Assembly: GCF_001310275.1 (NCBI RefSeq)
Contig: NZ_LGYZ01000123.1
Span: 44,328-108,327 of the forward strand
DNA: 64,000 nucleotides
Direction of reading: 5' to 3'
Origin: Nocardia arizonensis
GTDB lineage: Bacteria > Actinomycetota > Actinomycetes > Mycobacteriales > Mycobacteriaceae
Shown: positions 7,931-16,237 of the stretch, one piece after another
Position numbering within the stretch: the first letter of the stretch is position 1
How the letters are laid out: the number at the start of each line of letters is the position of its first letter
Notes under the pieces: generated by a model
The model's database searches: none
Seen by the model: only the letters and a program-made list of their open reading frames with translations
What the model was told of the DNA's origin: nothing
Translations under genes and position numbers: made by a program

Positions 7931-8740
7931 ATGTCTACCGACGCCGCCGACCCCGAGGTTGCCAGCTCGCGGAAGTCGACTCCCAAATATCGCGGACCGA
8001 TCATGTTCCGCCGTGACCGGAAGGACGGATTGGTCACCGCCGACCAGAATCTCCTCGACCGGCACGAACCCGGTGACTGGGTGCACACCGACCCGTGGCG
8101 GGTGCTTCGCATCCAGGCCGAGTTCGTGGAAGGTTTCGGCGCGCTGGCCGAGGTCCCGCGCGCGGTGGCCGTCTTCGGTTCCGCGCGCACCCCGGTCGAC
8201 CACCCCGAATACGATGCCGCCCGCGCCATCGGCGCGGCGCTGGCCCGTGCCGGATTCGCGGTGATCACCGGCGGCGGTCCGGGTGTGATGGAGGCGGCCA
8301 ACCGTGGCGCGTCCGAGGTCGGCGGCTACTCCATCGGACTCGGTATCGAGTTGCCCTTCGAACAGAGCCTCAACGAATGGGTCGACCTCGGCATCAACTT
8401 CCGGTACTTTTTCGCGCGCAAGACCATGTTCGTGAAGTACTCGCAGGCGTTCGTATGTCTCCCCGGCGGTTTCGGCACGCTCGACGAACTGTTCGAGGCG
8501 CTGACGCTGGTGCAGACCCGCAAGATCACTCGTTTCCCGATCATCCTGTTCGGCACGAGATATTGGGCGGGACTGGTGGATTGGCTGCGCGACTCGCTGG
8601 GCGGGTCGGGCAAGATCGACCAGGGCGATACGGATCTGCTGCACGTCACCGACAGTGTCGAGGACTTGGTCGCGGTGATCGCCGCGGCGGGCCGATCGGG
8701 CGGTGCGGTCGATGCGCTCGGCACGGAGGACCAGTGGTGA
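7931..8740 (+). CDS. LOG-family protein (TIGR00730), first copy
   Basis: 269 aa from the ATG at 7931. Lysine-decarboxylase-like Rossmann fold of the LOG family, whose characterised members are cytokinin-activating nucleoside 5'-monophosphate phosphoribohydrolases. Seen: VFGSARTPVDHP, the nucleotide-site ITGGGPGVMEAANRGA and the catalytic PGGFGTLDELFEAL. An N-terminal segment of about 75 residues, including PKYRGPIMFRRDR and DPWRVLRIQAEFVEG, sits before the core, as in the longer LOG subgroup. It overlaps the next LOG gene by GTGA, so the two are translationally coupled paralogues. Whether it acts on AMP-type nucleotides or another substrate is not known. Confidence 0.88.
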   Translation: MSTDAADPEVASSRKSTPKYRGPIMFRRDRKDGLVTADQNLLDRHEPGDWVHTDPWRVLRIQAEFVEGFGALAEVPRAVAVFGSARTPVDHPEYDAARAIGAALARAGFAVITGGGPGVMEAANRGASEVGGYSIGLGIELPFEQSLNEWVDLGINFRYFFARKTMFVKYSQAFVCLPGGFGTLDELFEALTLVQTRKITRFPIILFGTRYWAGLVDWLRDSLGGSGKIDQGDTDLLHVTDSVEDLVAVIAAAGRSGGAVDALGTEDQW

Positions 8741-9324
8741 GCGATACGGGGTACCGGCCCGCGGGCTTCGGTCTGTGCGTCTACTGTTCGGCCGCCACCG
8801 CGGACCCGGCGCACCTGGCGCTCGCGGCCCGGGTCGGCACCGAAATCGCCCGGCGCGGTTGGCATCTGGTTTCCGGCGGCGGTCACGTCTCGATGATGGG
8901 CGCGGTGGCGACGGCGGCGCGCGCGGGCGGTGCGCACACCGTCGGCGTGATACCGAAGCATCTGGTGCACAAGGAAGAAGCCGATGTGCACGCCGAGGAG
9001 TTGATCGTCACCGACACCATGCGCCAGCGCAAACAGGTCATGGAGGATCGCGCCGACGCATTCCTGACCCTGCCCGGCGGCATCGGCACGCTGGAGGAGT
9101 TCTTCGAGACCTGGACCGGCGGCTACCTCGGCCAACACGGCAAGCCGGTGGTGCTGCTGGATCACGACGGTTTCTACACCGGTCTGCTGAGCTGGATCGA
9201 TGGATTGCGCACGCGCGGATTCGTGTCGAGGCTCGCGCTGGACCGCATCACCGTGGTCACCGATCTCGCCGCCGCCTTCGATACCGTCGCGGCCGCGCTC
9301 GGCACCGCTGCGAGGCCGCGGTGA
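8737..9324 (+). CDS. LOG-family phosphoribohydrolase, Rv1205-like
   Basis: 195 aa from a GTG at 8737 that overlaps the stop of the first LOG gene (GTGA). It resembles M. tuberculosis Rv1205 (Log), which releases free cytokinins and is degraded by the Pup-proteasome. Seen: FGLCVYCSAATADPAHL, VSGGGHVSMMGAVATAAR and LPGGIGTLEEFFETWTGGYLG with the catalytic Arg/Glu. It ends in another GTGA overlap with fadD6, matching the Rv1205-fadD6 order in M. tuberculosis. The short form lacks the N-terminal segment of the neighbouring paralogue. Confidence 0.9.
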   Translation: MSDTGYRPAGFGLCVYCSAATADPAHLALAARVGTEIARRGWHLVSGGGHVSMMGAVATAARAGGAHTVGVIPKHLVHKEEADVHAEELIVTDTMRQRKQVMEDRADAFLTLPGGIGTLEEFFETWTGGYLGQHGKPVVLLDHDGFYTGLLSWIDGLRTRGFVSRLALDRITVVTDLAAAFDTVAAALGTAARPR

Positions 9325-11090
9325 GCGAAGGAAACCGTGACACCGTAGGCATATTCGACATCGTCAAGGCGCTGCCCGGTATGGCGCTCGATGTGCCGGT
9401 GATGCTGCGCAATGTCACCGGCATGTTGGTCGGTTCCGGCGACCGCGCGTCCGTCGGGCTCTACTTCCAACGCGCCGCGCACCGGCATCCGCGGCGGCTG
9501 TTCCTGAGGTTCGAGGGCCGCACGTACACCTACGAGCGGGCCAATGCCGAGGTGAACCGGTTCGCGCACGTACTGGCCGAGCGCGGTGTCACCCGCGGTG
9601 ACGTGGTCGGCGTGCTGTGCACCAACCGGCCCGAAACCCTGTTGGTGGCACTGGCCGTCGTCAAACTCGGTGCGACGGTTGGTCTGATCAACCACAATCA
9701 GCGAGACCGCGTGCTGGCGCATAGTTTCGGGCTGCTGAACAGTGTGCTGAACGTGGTCGGCGAGGAATGCGCCGATGCGCTGGACTCGCTGCCGGAGCCG
9801 CTGCGCGATGTCGTGTTCACCGCGGATCTGCTGGCGGCCGCCGAACACGCCGACCCCTCGGACCCGCCGGTCTGCGCCGAGATCACCGCCCGCGAACGCG
9901 CGTTCCTGATCTTCACCTCCGGCACCACCGGAATGCCCAAGGCCAGCGTCATGACCCATCAGCGCTGGACCAAGAGCATGGCGGGCCTGGGCGGACTCGG
10001 CATCCGCCTGCGCGGCGACGACACCATGTACTGCTGTCTGCCCCTGTACCACAACAACGCGCTCACGGTCGCGCTGTCGGCGGTGCTGGCGAGCGGCGCC
10101 ACCTACGCACTCGGCCGCAAGTTCTCCGCCTCCGTATTCTGGGACGAGGTCATCCGGGAACAGGCCACCGCCTTCGTCTACATCGGCGAACTGTGCCGTT
10201 ATCTGCTCAACCGGCCGCCGTCGTCCACCGATCGCGCCCACCGCGTCCGCATGGCCGTCGGCAATGGCCTGCGCCCGGAACTGTGGGACGAGTTCTCCAC
10301 CCGATTCGGCATCGGCCGGGTGGTCGAGTTCTACGGGTCGAGCGAGGCGCCGATCGCCTTCGTCAATGCCTTCGGCGTGCACCGCACCGCCGGATTCGGG
10401 CCGCTGCCGTACGCCATCGTGGAATACGACGACGACACCGGGACGCCGAAGCGCGGCGCGGACGGCCGACTGCGCCGTGTCGGGACGGGCGGGGTCGGAC
10501 TGCTGCTGGCCAAGGTCACCGACCGCCAACCCTTCGACGGATACACCGACGCCGAGGCCACCGAGGCCAAACTGGTGCGCGACGCCTTCCGCCCCGGCGA
10601 CATCTGGTTCGACACCGGTGACCTGGTGCGCGATCAGGGCTGGTGGCATATCGCCTTCGTGGACCGCCTCGGCGACACCTTCCGGTGGAAGGGCGAGAAC
10701 GTCGCCACCACCGAGGTCGAGGCCGCGCTCACCGACGACCCGAATATCGCGCAGGCCGTGGTGTACGGCGTCGAGGTCCCCGGCGCGGACGGCAAGGCCG
10801 GTATGGCCGCGGTCACCCTGCGCGCGGGCGTCGAGTTCGACGGCATGGCGCTGGCGAAGACGGCCTACGACCGGCTGCCCGGCTACGCGGTACCGCTGTT
10901 CGTGCGGGTCGTGGACGAACTCGAGCAGACCTCGACCTTCAAGAGCCGCAAGGTCGGACTGCGCAAGCAAGGCTACGCCCGCGACGGTGACGGCACGCTC
11001 TACGTCCTGGCCGGGCGCGGCGACGGCTACGTCCCGGCCTACGACGACTACCCGGCGGATGTGGCCGCCGCCCGCGTGCCGAAGGGCTGA
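9321..11090 (+). CDS. fadD6: Long-chain acyl-CoA synthetase FadD6
   Basis: 589 aa from a GTG at 9321 overlapping the LOG stop. It belongs to the FATP/very-long-chain acyl-CoA synthetase group (M. tuberculosis FadD6 is 597 aa). Motifs: P-loop FTSGTTGMPKASVMTH, YYC-type CLPLYHNNAL, VVEFYGSSEAPIAF, DIWFDTGDLVRDQGWWHI and FRWKGENVATTEVE, the last two typical of FATP proteins. It activates exogenous fatty acids to CoA thioesters at the membrane. An N-terminal hydrophobic stretch (IVKALPGMALDVPVML) may help membrane association. Last gene of the LOG-LOG-fadD6 coupled unit, convergent with gpgS. Confidence 0.93.
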   Translation: MSEGNRDTVGIFDIVKALPGMALDVPVMLRNVTGMLVGSGDRASVGLYFQRAAHRHPRRLFLRFEGRTYTYERANAEVNRFAHVLAERGVTRGDVVGVLCTNRPETLLVALAVVKLGATVGLINHNQRDRVLAHSFGLLNSVLNVVGEECADALDSLPEPLRDVVFTADLLAAAEHADPSDPPVCAEITARERAFLIFTSGTTGMPKASVMTHQRWTKSMAGLGGLGIRLRGDDTMYCCLPLYHNNALTVALSAVLASGATYALGRKFSASVFWDEVIREQATAFVYIGELCRYLLNRPPSSTDRAHRVRMAVGNGLRPELWDEFSTRFGIGRVVEFYGSSEAPIAFVNAFGVHRTAGFGPLPYAIVEYDDDTGTPKRGADGRLRRVGTGGVGLLLAKVTDRQPFDGYTDAEATEAKLVRDAFRPGDIWFDTGDLVRDQGWWHIAFVDRLGDTFRWKGENVATTEVEAALTDDPNIAQAVVYGVEVPGADGKAGMAAVTLRAGVEFDGMALAKTAYDRLPGYAVPLFVRVVDELEQTSTFKSRKVGLRKQGYARDGDGTLYVLAGRGDGYVPAYDDYPADVAAARVPKG

Positions 11091-11099
11091 TCCGCGGGC

Positions 11100-12038
11100 T
11101 CAGGCGGCCACGCGAGTTGGGCGCAGGGTGTTCATGGGCGGACGATCGGCCAGCGACACCTCGGTGTGGTGCGCGGTGAACTCGGCCCCGACCAGCGGGA
11201 ACTGGGTCAGCGCCGCACCCGAGTCCTGCACCCCGCTGCGCCCGAGCACGGTGCCGAGGATCTGGCGGCTCATGACGCCGAGATCGGCCAGTGGCCGGTT
11301 GCGGTGGGTGCGGACGCCGAGATTCACCTGAGCGATGGCGTCGAGGCCGAGCCGGTCGTAGGTATCGAGCAGCAGACCGATTTCCACGCCGTATCCGGGC
11401 GCGAACGGCACCGCGGTCAGCAACTCCCTGGTGCCCGCGTACTCGCCGCCGAGCGGTTGCAGCACCTGGCACAGTTGCGGGCGCAGCGCCGCCAGCAGCG
11501 GCCGGGCGACCAGTTCGGTGACCCGGCCGCCGCCGTGCGCGTCGACCGAATCGCCCTGCCGCAGTGGACGTCGGTAATAGGCCTTGACCAGCTGCGTGTC
11601 GTCCACGGTCAGCAGCGGGCCGAGAAGTCTTGGCACGAAGGCCGGATCGGGATCGATCAGGTCGGAGTCGACGAAGGCGATCAGATCACCCGTGGTGACC
11701 GCGAGCGACCGCCACAGCACCTCGCCCTTGCCCGGCCTCGGATCGAGTTCGGGGACGGCCTGTTCCCGGGAATACACTTGCGCGCCCGCGGCCGCCGCGC
11801 GTTCGGCGGTCGCGTCGGTGGAGCCGGAGTCCAGCACGACCAATTCGTCGACCAAGCCGCCGAGCAGCGGCCGGATGCTGGCCACCACGTCAGCGACGGT
11901 GCGTTCCTCGTTGAGTGCGGGCAGCACCACCGAGACGGTGCGGCCGTTCTTGGCGGCGGTGAGTTCGTCCACCGACCAGTCGGGGTTGTCGAAGGTGTTC
12001 GTGGTCGCCCACGCGGGCTCGCGGTGTTGGATGTTCAT
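11100..12038 (-). CDS. gpgS: Glucosyl-3-phosphoglycerate synthase
   Basis: 312 aa GT81 retaining glycosyltransferase (M. tuberculosis GpgS 324 aa). It joins glucose from a nucleotide sugar to 3-phosphoglycerate, the first step towards the methylglucose lipopolysaccharide that binds long-chain acyl groups in mycolata. GT-A motifs: SVVLPALNEERTV, LVVLDSGSTDAT and the metal-binding DSD at residues 124-126. Further GpgS blocks: GGGRVTELVARPLLAALRP, FAPGYGVEIGLLLDTYDRL, VNLGVRTHRNRPL. Its ATG overlaps the folP2 stop (ATGA), so it is translated from the folP2 transcript, the same order as in M. tuberculosis. Confidence 0.94.
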   Translation of the reverse strand: MNIQHREPAWATTNTFDNPDWSVDELTAAKNGRTVSVVLPALNEERTVADVVASIRPLLGGLVDELVVLDSGSTDATAERAAAAGAQVYSREQAVPELDPRPGKGEVLWRSLAVTTGDLIAFVDSDLIDPDPAFVPRLLGPLLTVDDTQLVKAYYRRPLRQGDSVDAHGGGRVTELVARPLLAALRPQLCQVLQPLGGEYAGTRELLTAVPFAPGYGVEIGLLLDTYDRLGLDAIAQVNLGVRTHRNRPLADLGVMSRQILGTVLGRSGVQDSGAALTQFPLVGAEFTAHHTEVSLADRPPMNTLRPTRVAA

Positions 12039-12919
12039 ACCAGACCTCGCAGAGTTCGTGCTGGGGGCCGGATGCCCTGGATCGCGGCGATCATGTCCAC
12101 CACCCGGCGCGCGGCGGCGACTTCGTGAACTCGGAAGACACGGGCCCCGGCTGCGGCCGACCACGCTGTCGCCGCCAATGTGCCCTCCAACCGTTCGGAC
12201 AGATCGACACCTAAAGTCTCCCCGATGAAATCCTTGTTGCTCAATGCCATCAAGACTGGCCATCCGGTATTAACAAGAACGTCGATTCCGCGCAACAGTG
12301 CGAGTCCGTGATAGGTGTTCTTGCCGAAGTCGTGCGTCGGATCGATGAGGATCGAGTCCGCGCGGACCCCCGCCGCCCGCGCCCGCTCGGCCGCCTCTAC
12401 CACGGTCTCGGTCACCTCGGTCACCACATCCGTGTAGCGGACCCGATGCGGCCGGGTCCGCGGAACCGCGCCGCCGGTGTGACTGCACACGATGCCGACG
12501 CCGAGTTCGGCGGCAACCGGCACGAGATCGGGATCCGCGCCCGCCCAGGTGTCGTTGATCAGGTCCGCGCCGACCGCGACCGCGGCCCGCGCCACCCGCG
12601 ACCGCCAGGTGTCGATGCTGATCAGCAGGTCCGGGTACTTGTCCCGGATGGCGCCGACGAACGGTAGCACCCGCCGCGATTCCTCGGCCGCGTCGACGTG
12701 ATCGCCGGGCCCCGCCTTCACTCCGCCGATATCGACCAGATCCGCGCCCTCGTCCACCGCGCGGGCCACCGCGTCCATCGCGGCGGAGTCGGCGAAGGTC
12801 GCGCCGCGGTCGTAGAAGGAGTCGGGGGTGCGGTTGACGATCGCCATCACCAGTGCGCGGTCCGTCGCCACCGGTTTGCCGCACAGGGTGGGTAACGGCG
12901 CCGCGGTGGAGCTGAACAT
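12035..12919 (-). CDS. folP2: Dihydropteroate synthase-like protein FolP2
   Basis: 294 aa TIM-barrel of the pterin-binding family. Seen: MAIVNRTPDSFYDRG, EGADLVDIGGVKAGPG, ISIDTWRSRVARAAV, IVCSHTGG, ILIDPTHDFGKNTYH. The Arg in NRTPDSF and the FYDRG variant match FolP2 rather than the true sulfonamide-target FolP1 (usually NVTPDSFSDGG). M. tuberculosis FolP2 shows no dihydropteroate synthase activity and its role is open; the conserved pairing with gpgS hints at a link with methylglucose lipopolysaccharide. Start at ATG 12919 is backed by a -10 box 7 nt upstream. Confidence 0.9.
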   Translation of the reverse strand: MFSSTAAPLPTLCGKPVATDRALVMAIVNRTPDSFYDRGATFADSAAMDAVARAVDEGADLVDIGGVKAGPGDHVDAAEESRRVLPFVGAIRDKYPDLLISIDTWRSRVARAAVAVGADLINDTWAGADPDLVPVAAELGVGIVCSHTGGAVPRTRPHRVRYTDVVTEVTETVVEAAERARAAGVRADSILIDPTHDFGKNTYHGLALLRGIDVLVNTGWPVLMALSNKDFIGETLGVDLSERLEGTLAATAWSAAAGARVFRVHEVAAARRVVDMIAAIQGIRPPARTLRGLV

Positions 12920-12926
12920 GTCACCG

Positions 12927-12948
12927 ACTGTACCGACACGTGTACCGA
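12927..12948 (-). promoter_or_regulatory. folP2 promoter: TACAGT -10 box inside a direct repeat
   Basis: On the minus strand TCGGTACA occurs twice, 12 nt apart (12941-12948 and 12929-12936). The second copy runs into TACAGT (12932-12927), 7 nt before the ATG, so the folP2-gpgS transcript is probably leaderless. Confidence 0.45.
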
Positions 12949-12993
12949 TCGAGTCGGGTGCGCCGAACTACGTCGTCGGCGACCGCGCGCGAC

Positions 12994-14118
12994 TCAGCGA
13001 TGAATGGGCCCGTCGAGGCCGTCCAGCGGTCGCGCCGAACCGCCGTCGCGCACGGCGAGGATCTGCGCGGCGATGGATATCGCGGTCTCCTCGGGGGTGC
13101 GGGCGTTCAGGTCGAGGCCGAGCGGACTGCGTAGCCGCCGCAGGGCCGCGTCGTCGACGCCTGCCGCGCGCAGTCTGCCGAGCCGTTCGACATGTGTGCG
13201 GCGCGAGCCGAGCGCGCCGACGAAGGCCAGGTCCGCGCCGAGTGCCACCGCCAACGCGGGGACGTCGAATTTGGCGTCGTGGGTCATGACGCACACCACC
13301 GTGCCCGCACCGAGTCGGCGGGCGGCGATCTCCGAGGTCAGGTAGCGATGCGGCCAGTCGACGATCACCTCGTGCGCGGCGGGGAACCGCGCGGCCGTCG
13401 CGAAGGTCTCGCGGGCGTCGACCACGGTGACCCGGTAGCCGAGTTGGCGGCCGGTGCGGCTCAGCGCGCGCACGAAGTCGTCGGCGCCCGCCAGGATCAT
13501 GCGCGGCGGCGCGGCGAAGACATGCACGAAGGTCCGCGGCCGCGCGGCCCGATCCGGGCCGCCGACGAGACCGGAACGGCCGGTGCGCAACCGGGCCGCG
13601 GCGTCGCGGTCCACCCCGTGCCACGGTTCGCGCGCGTCGGGGCGCAGCAGGGTCCAGTCGCCGTAGTCGGTCAGCGTGGCGGCCAGTGCGATCGGTTCGC
13701 CCGCGTCGATCGCCCGGCGCAGGGCTCGCAGGATGGGCAGTCGTGCCGTGCCGACTCGTTCGACGAAGATCTCCAACTCGCCACCGCAGGGCAGGCCGAT
13801 CTCGAAGTCGTCGAAGTCGGCGCCGGCGGTGTAGCCGAATCGCTCCAGGCTCGTGCGCCCGGTGGCGAGCACACCGCGAGCCGACTCCACCACCGCCGAG
13901 TCCACGCAGCCGCCCGATATCGAACCGGCCACCGCGTCCGCGCCGGTGACGACCATGGCCGCGCCCGGCTCCCGCGGACCCGCCCCGGTGGCGTCGACGA
14001 CGCGGGCCAGGGCGACCGGGCCGTCCGCGAGCAGGTCGATGAGCTGATCCAGTATTGCGCGCACCGCATCCGCCCTTCCCGCGACCCCGCCCGGCACCTG
14101 ATAGCGGCAATCGGACAC
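12994..14118 (-). CDS. XdhC/CoxI-family protein
   Basis: About 374 aa from a GTG at 14118 (VSDCRYQVPGG); a start at the later GTG in ADAVRAILDQLIDLL would also fit the family. XdhC/CoxI proteins insert or sulfurate the molybdenum cofactor of xanthine dehydrogenase/CO dehydrogenase enzymes. Seen: an N-terminal XdhC_CoxI domain (GPVALARVVDATGAGP, GSISGGCVDSAVVE, GLPCGGELEIFVE) and a C-terminal Rossmann domain (YRVTVVDARETFA, THDAKFDVPALAVAL, VGALGSRRTHVERL, PLGLDLNARTPEETAISI). No molybdenum hydroxylase gene is in the window, so its client lies elsewhere. Confidence 0.85.
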   Translation of the reverse strand: MSDCRYQVPGGVAGRADAVRAILDQLIDLLADGPVALARVVDATGAGPREPGAAMVVTGADAVAGSISGGCVDSAVVESARGVLATGRTSLERFGYTAGADFDDFEIGLPCGGELEIFVERVGTARLPILRALRRAIDAGEPIALAATLTDYGDWTLLRPDAREPWHGVDRDAAARLRTGRSGLVGGPDRAARPRTFVHVFAAPPRMILAGADDFVRALSRTGRQLGYRVTVVDARETFATAARFPAAHEVIVDWPHRYLTSEIAARRLGAGTVVCVMTHDAKFDVPALAVALGADLAFVGALGSRRTHVERLGRLRAAGVDDAALRRLRSPLGLDLNARTPEETAISIAAQILAVRDGGSARPLDGLDGPIHR

Positions 14119-14167
14119 TGCCGCACCTCGAGCGTAGTGACCGCCGGGCGAATCGGCGCGGTACGGA

Positions 14168-14440
14168 TCAGTATCCGATGGGCCGGGCGATGCCGCGAGC
14201 TCGTGCCGCCTCCGCGGCGTTGCGGGCCCGCGCCGCCGCGGAGGCGGCACGCAGCGAGACCGGCATGGCGACGGCCGCGCGATCGGTGATCGCGTCGATA
14301 TCCTCCTCCCGGGCCAGTCGGGCCTGGATATCGGCCACGGTCAAATTATTGCCCGTACCCGGCCTGCGCATCGTGCCGACGAGTACGCCCGTGAAGACCG
14401 AAACGAAGACGACCGCACCGATAACGACGATGAGGTTCAC
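14168..14440 (-). CDS. Small membrane protein, unknown function
   Basis: 90 aa from a GTG at 14440. A strong ggggagg ribosome site lies 5 nt upstream and decides this start over the ATG at 14479. The N-terminus is a single hydrophobic helix (VNLIVVIGAVVFVSVFTGVL); the rest is charged, with an alanine/arginine-rich helix (SAAARARNAAEAARARG). I do not recognise a family. A TATAGA -10-like box lies about 50 bp upstream. It sits between the XdhC-like gene and an HTH gene, all on the minus strand. Confidence 0.65.
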   Translation of the reverse strand: MNLIVVIGAVVFVSVFTGVLVGTMRRPGTGNNLTVADIQARLAREEDIDAITDRAAVAMPVSLRAASAAARARNAAEAARARGIARPIGY

Positions 14441-14662
14441 ACTGCCTCCCCTGACACGCCAATAGTTATCGACTAGCAATCTATACAGCTACGGCGGTTC
14501 GCTAACACGGGGGTAGGCCGTGAGCTGCGACACATTCGTGTTCGCCGACCGTCCCGGTGTGGGATCGAGGTTCTACCCGCGGTCCCCGCTATCGGCGCGC
14601 ATCCGTTGCCGGCGCGGGTATCGCCTTGTCGCAGGGGGTGATTCGCGGTCCGCGCGGCGTGG

Positions 14663-15520
14663 TCAACGTCGGGTGCGCTGCGCCGGACGCGGGTCGCCCG
14701 CGTCGTGCCGGTATACGGGAGTGAGCAGATCCGCGTCGACGGGTTCGCCGGTGGCCCGGTCGTAGCGCACCGCGATGAGCACCGAGAACAAGTGGTTCGC
14801 CGCGCGCTCGTGCAGGGTGGCCAGCCGGGTGGCGAGCAGCCGGATGGCGCCGAGCGATCCCGGCGGATGCAGGCCATCGATGAGCAGACAGGTACCGCGC
14901 CCGTCGGGGCGGGGTAATCGGGCCAGATAGGCGATATCGTGCGGTTCCGTACCGCCGGGGCGGTAGACCCGCCGCGCGGCGCGGTCCTCGATCCCGCGGC
15001 GCGCGTCACCCGCCCTGGTCACAGCGCGGCGCAGCCGCGGGTCGGCGGCGATGAGCTGGCGCAGGCTTGGTGACAGTTCGGGGCCGCCGATGACGACGAG
15101 GCCGTCGCGGTTCAGGTCGATGGGTCGCCCCGGCAGGAAGGTCTCCACCGACGCGCTGAAGCCGAGTTCGCGCAGCAGTTCGACCAGTCGCGTGCCCGCG
15201 CTCGGATCGGGTGCCCCGAGGATGCGTCCAGCGCGGATCTCGGGGACGAGCACCGTGAGTGAACCGTGTCCGAAGAACAGACCCTCCGGCGCAGGCCCCT
15301 GTGTGCTCACCTGATGGATGCGCGCGCGGGAAAGCCCCGCGGCGGCACCGATTCTGGCGAACGTCCAGCCCTCGGCGTGTAGTTCCCTGATGACCGCCCT
15401 GCGGATCCTGGTTAGTTCGTTGATCGTCTGTTGCGCCGCCGCCACCCCGTCGGTGGCCGCTTTGAGTCTTTCGACTTTGTCCTCGATCGCAAAGACTCGC
15501 GCCACGTCATCGGCCGACAT
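14663..15520 (-). CDS. Helix-turn-helix protein with unassigned C-terminal domain
   Basis: 285 aa. Residues about 30-72 form a sigma-region-4-like HTH (IRRAVIRELHAEGWTFARIG, AAAGLSRARIHQV) preceded by a helix with IEDKVERLKAATDGV. The remaining 210 residues look like a mixed alpha/beta domain (FGHGSLTVLVPEI, FLPGRPIDLNRDGLVVIGGP, RGTCLLIDGLHPPGSLGAI). The last two resemble a nucleotide/effector-response fold but I cannot name it. The ATG follows a TAGACT -10 box by 6 nt and lies next to two inverted repeats, so it is probably autoregulated. Likely a transcriptional regulator of unknown target. Confidence 0.6.
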   Translation of the reverse strand: MSADDVARVFAIEDKVERLKAATDGVAAAQQTINELTRIRRAVIRELHAEGWTFARIGAAAGLSRARIHQVSTQGPAPEGLFFGHGSLTVLVPEIRAGRILGAPDPSAGTRLVELLRELGFSASVETFLPGRPIDLNRDGLVVIGGPELSPSLRQLIAADPRLRRAVTRAGDARRGIEDRAARRVYRPGGTEPHDIAYLARLPRPDGRGTCLLIDGLHPPGSLGAIRLLATRLATLHERAANHLFSVLIAVRYDRATGEPVDADLLTPVYRHDAGDPRPAQRTRR

Positions 15521-15526
15521 GTGCGA

Positions 15527-15585
15527 AGTCTAGACAGGTGGACAGCCTCAGGTGTCTAGTCTAGTTGACATCGCGAACTTCGCGA
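15527..15585. promoter_or_regulatory. Control region of the HTH gene: -10 box and two inverted repeats
   Basis: Minus-strand TAGACT (15532-15527) lies 6 nt before the ATG at 15520. It overlaps the inverted repeat CTAGACA/TGTCTAG (15530-15536 and 15553-15559), and a perfect palindrome TCGCGAA-C-TTCGCGA follows at 15571-15585. Both are natural operator candidates for the adjacent HTH protein. Confidence 0.5.
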
Positions 15586-15682
15586 CGGCCCAGTCTGTTT
15601 CGCTTGTCAAGGGGGGCTTCGTCGGCGTTTCCCGAGCTAGTCGAGGCCATCGAGCGCCCGCGGGCGCGATCGGCGGCGGCGC

Positions 15683-16099
15683 TCATGTCGCGTCGGTATC
15701 GATCGGCGGTTGTTCATTGCGCTCCAACGGTTTCTCGAGCTTCGGCATCGGATAGTCCGGCATACCGCTGGCCGTGCCGAACAACTCGTCCTTGCTCGGC
15801 ACCGCCTTGTCGAGATCGCGGAACAACGAATCATCGCCGTTGAGCAGATGTTTGGTGACCATCGAGCGCGGTGTCATCCCGCGCAACTCGTTGAGATCCG
15901 CCAGCGGCTTGCGCAACTCCTCGAACTCGGGCCCGAGTTCCTGCTTGAGTTGCTCCGTCGCGCCACTGGCGTAATCGCGAACCTGGCGGAGGCTGCGCGT
16001 GGTCCAGCGCACGGCGCCGGGCAATCGCTCCGGTCCGAGGATGACCAAGGCGGCCACGAGCAAGATCATCATCTCGCCCCACCCGATGTTGCTGAACAC
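15683..16099 (-). CDS. tatB: Sec-independent (Tat) translocase protein TatB
   Basis: 138 aa from a GTG at 16099 (VFSNIGWGEMMILL). One N-terminal transmembrane helix, then the TatA/B hinge GPERLPGAVRW and an amphipathic helix (RSLRQVRDYASGATEQLKQE), then a polar C-terminal tail. TatB binds twin-arginine signal peptides with TatC. The position after htrA is the M. tuberculosis sigE-rseA-htrA-tatB order. A TAGCCT box 6 nt before its GTG indicates its own leaderless promoter inside the block, so it need not depend on SigE. Confidence 0.93.
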   Translation of the reverse strand: MFSNIGWGEMMILLVAALVILGPERLPGAVRWTTRSLRQVRDYASGATEQLKQELGPEFEELRKPLADLNELRGMTPRSMVTKHLLNGDDSLFRDLDKAVPSKDELFGTASGMPDYPMPKLEKPLERNEQPPIDTDAT

Positions 16100-16105
16100 C
16101 GTCCC

Positions 16106-16111
16106 AGGCTA
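16106..16111 (-). promoter_or_regulatory. -10 box (TAGCCT), leaderless start of tatB
   Basis: Minus-strand TAGCCT, 6 nt, then GTG at 16099, within the 138 bp htrA-tatB gap. Confidence 0.5.
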
Positions 16112-16237
16112 CCGCAGCCCGACATGGACTTCGCGGCCGTCCGGTCGGTTCGGCACCTTGGTGAACAGCGGCCCAACCGCCGGGAAACCGGTGCCGACGG
16201 CATCCGGCAACTATTCGCTGTCCGATTGCCGAGCGGG

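Noticed and set aside
9174..10970. 598-codon minus-strand frame opposite the LOG-fadD6 unit
   Set aside because: Antisense artefact; composition is Arg/Gly/Gln/Val-biased and all family motifs lie on the plus strand.
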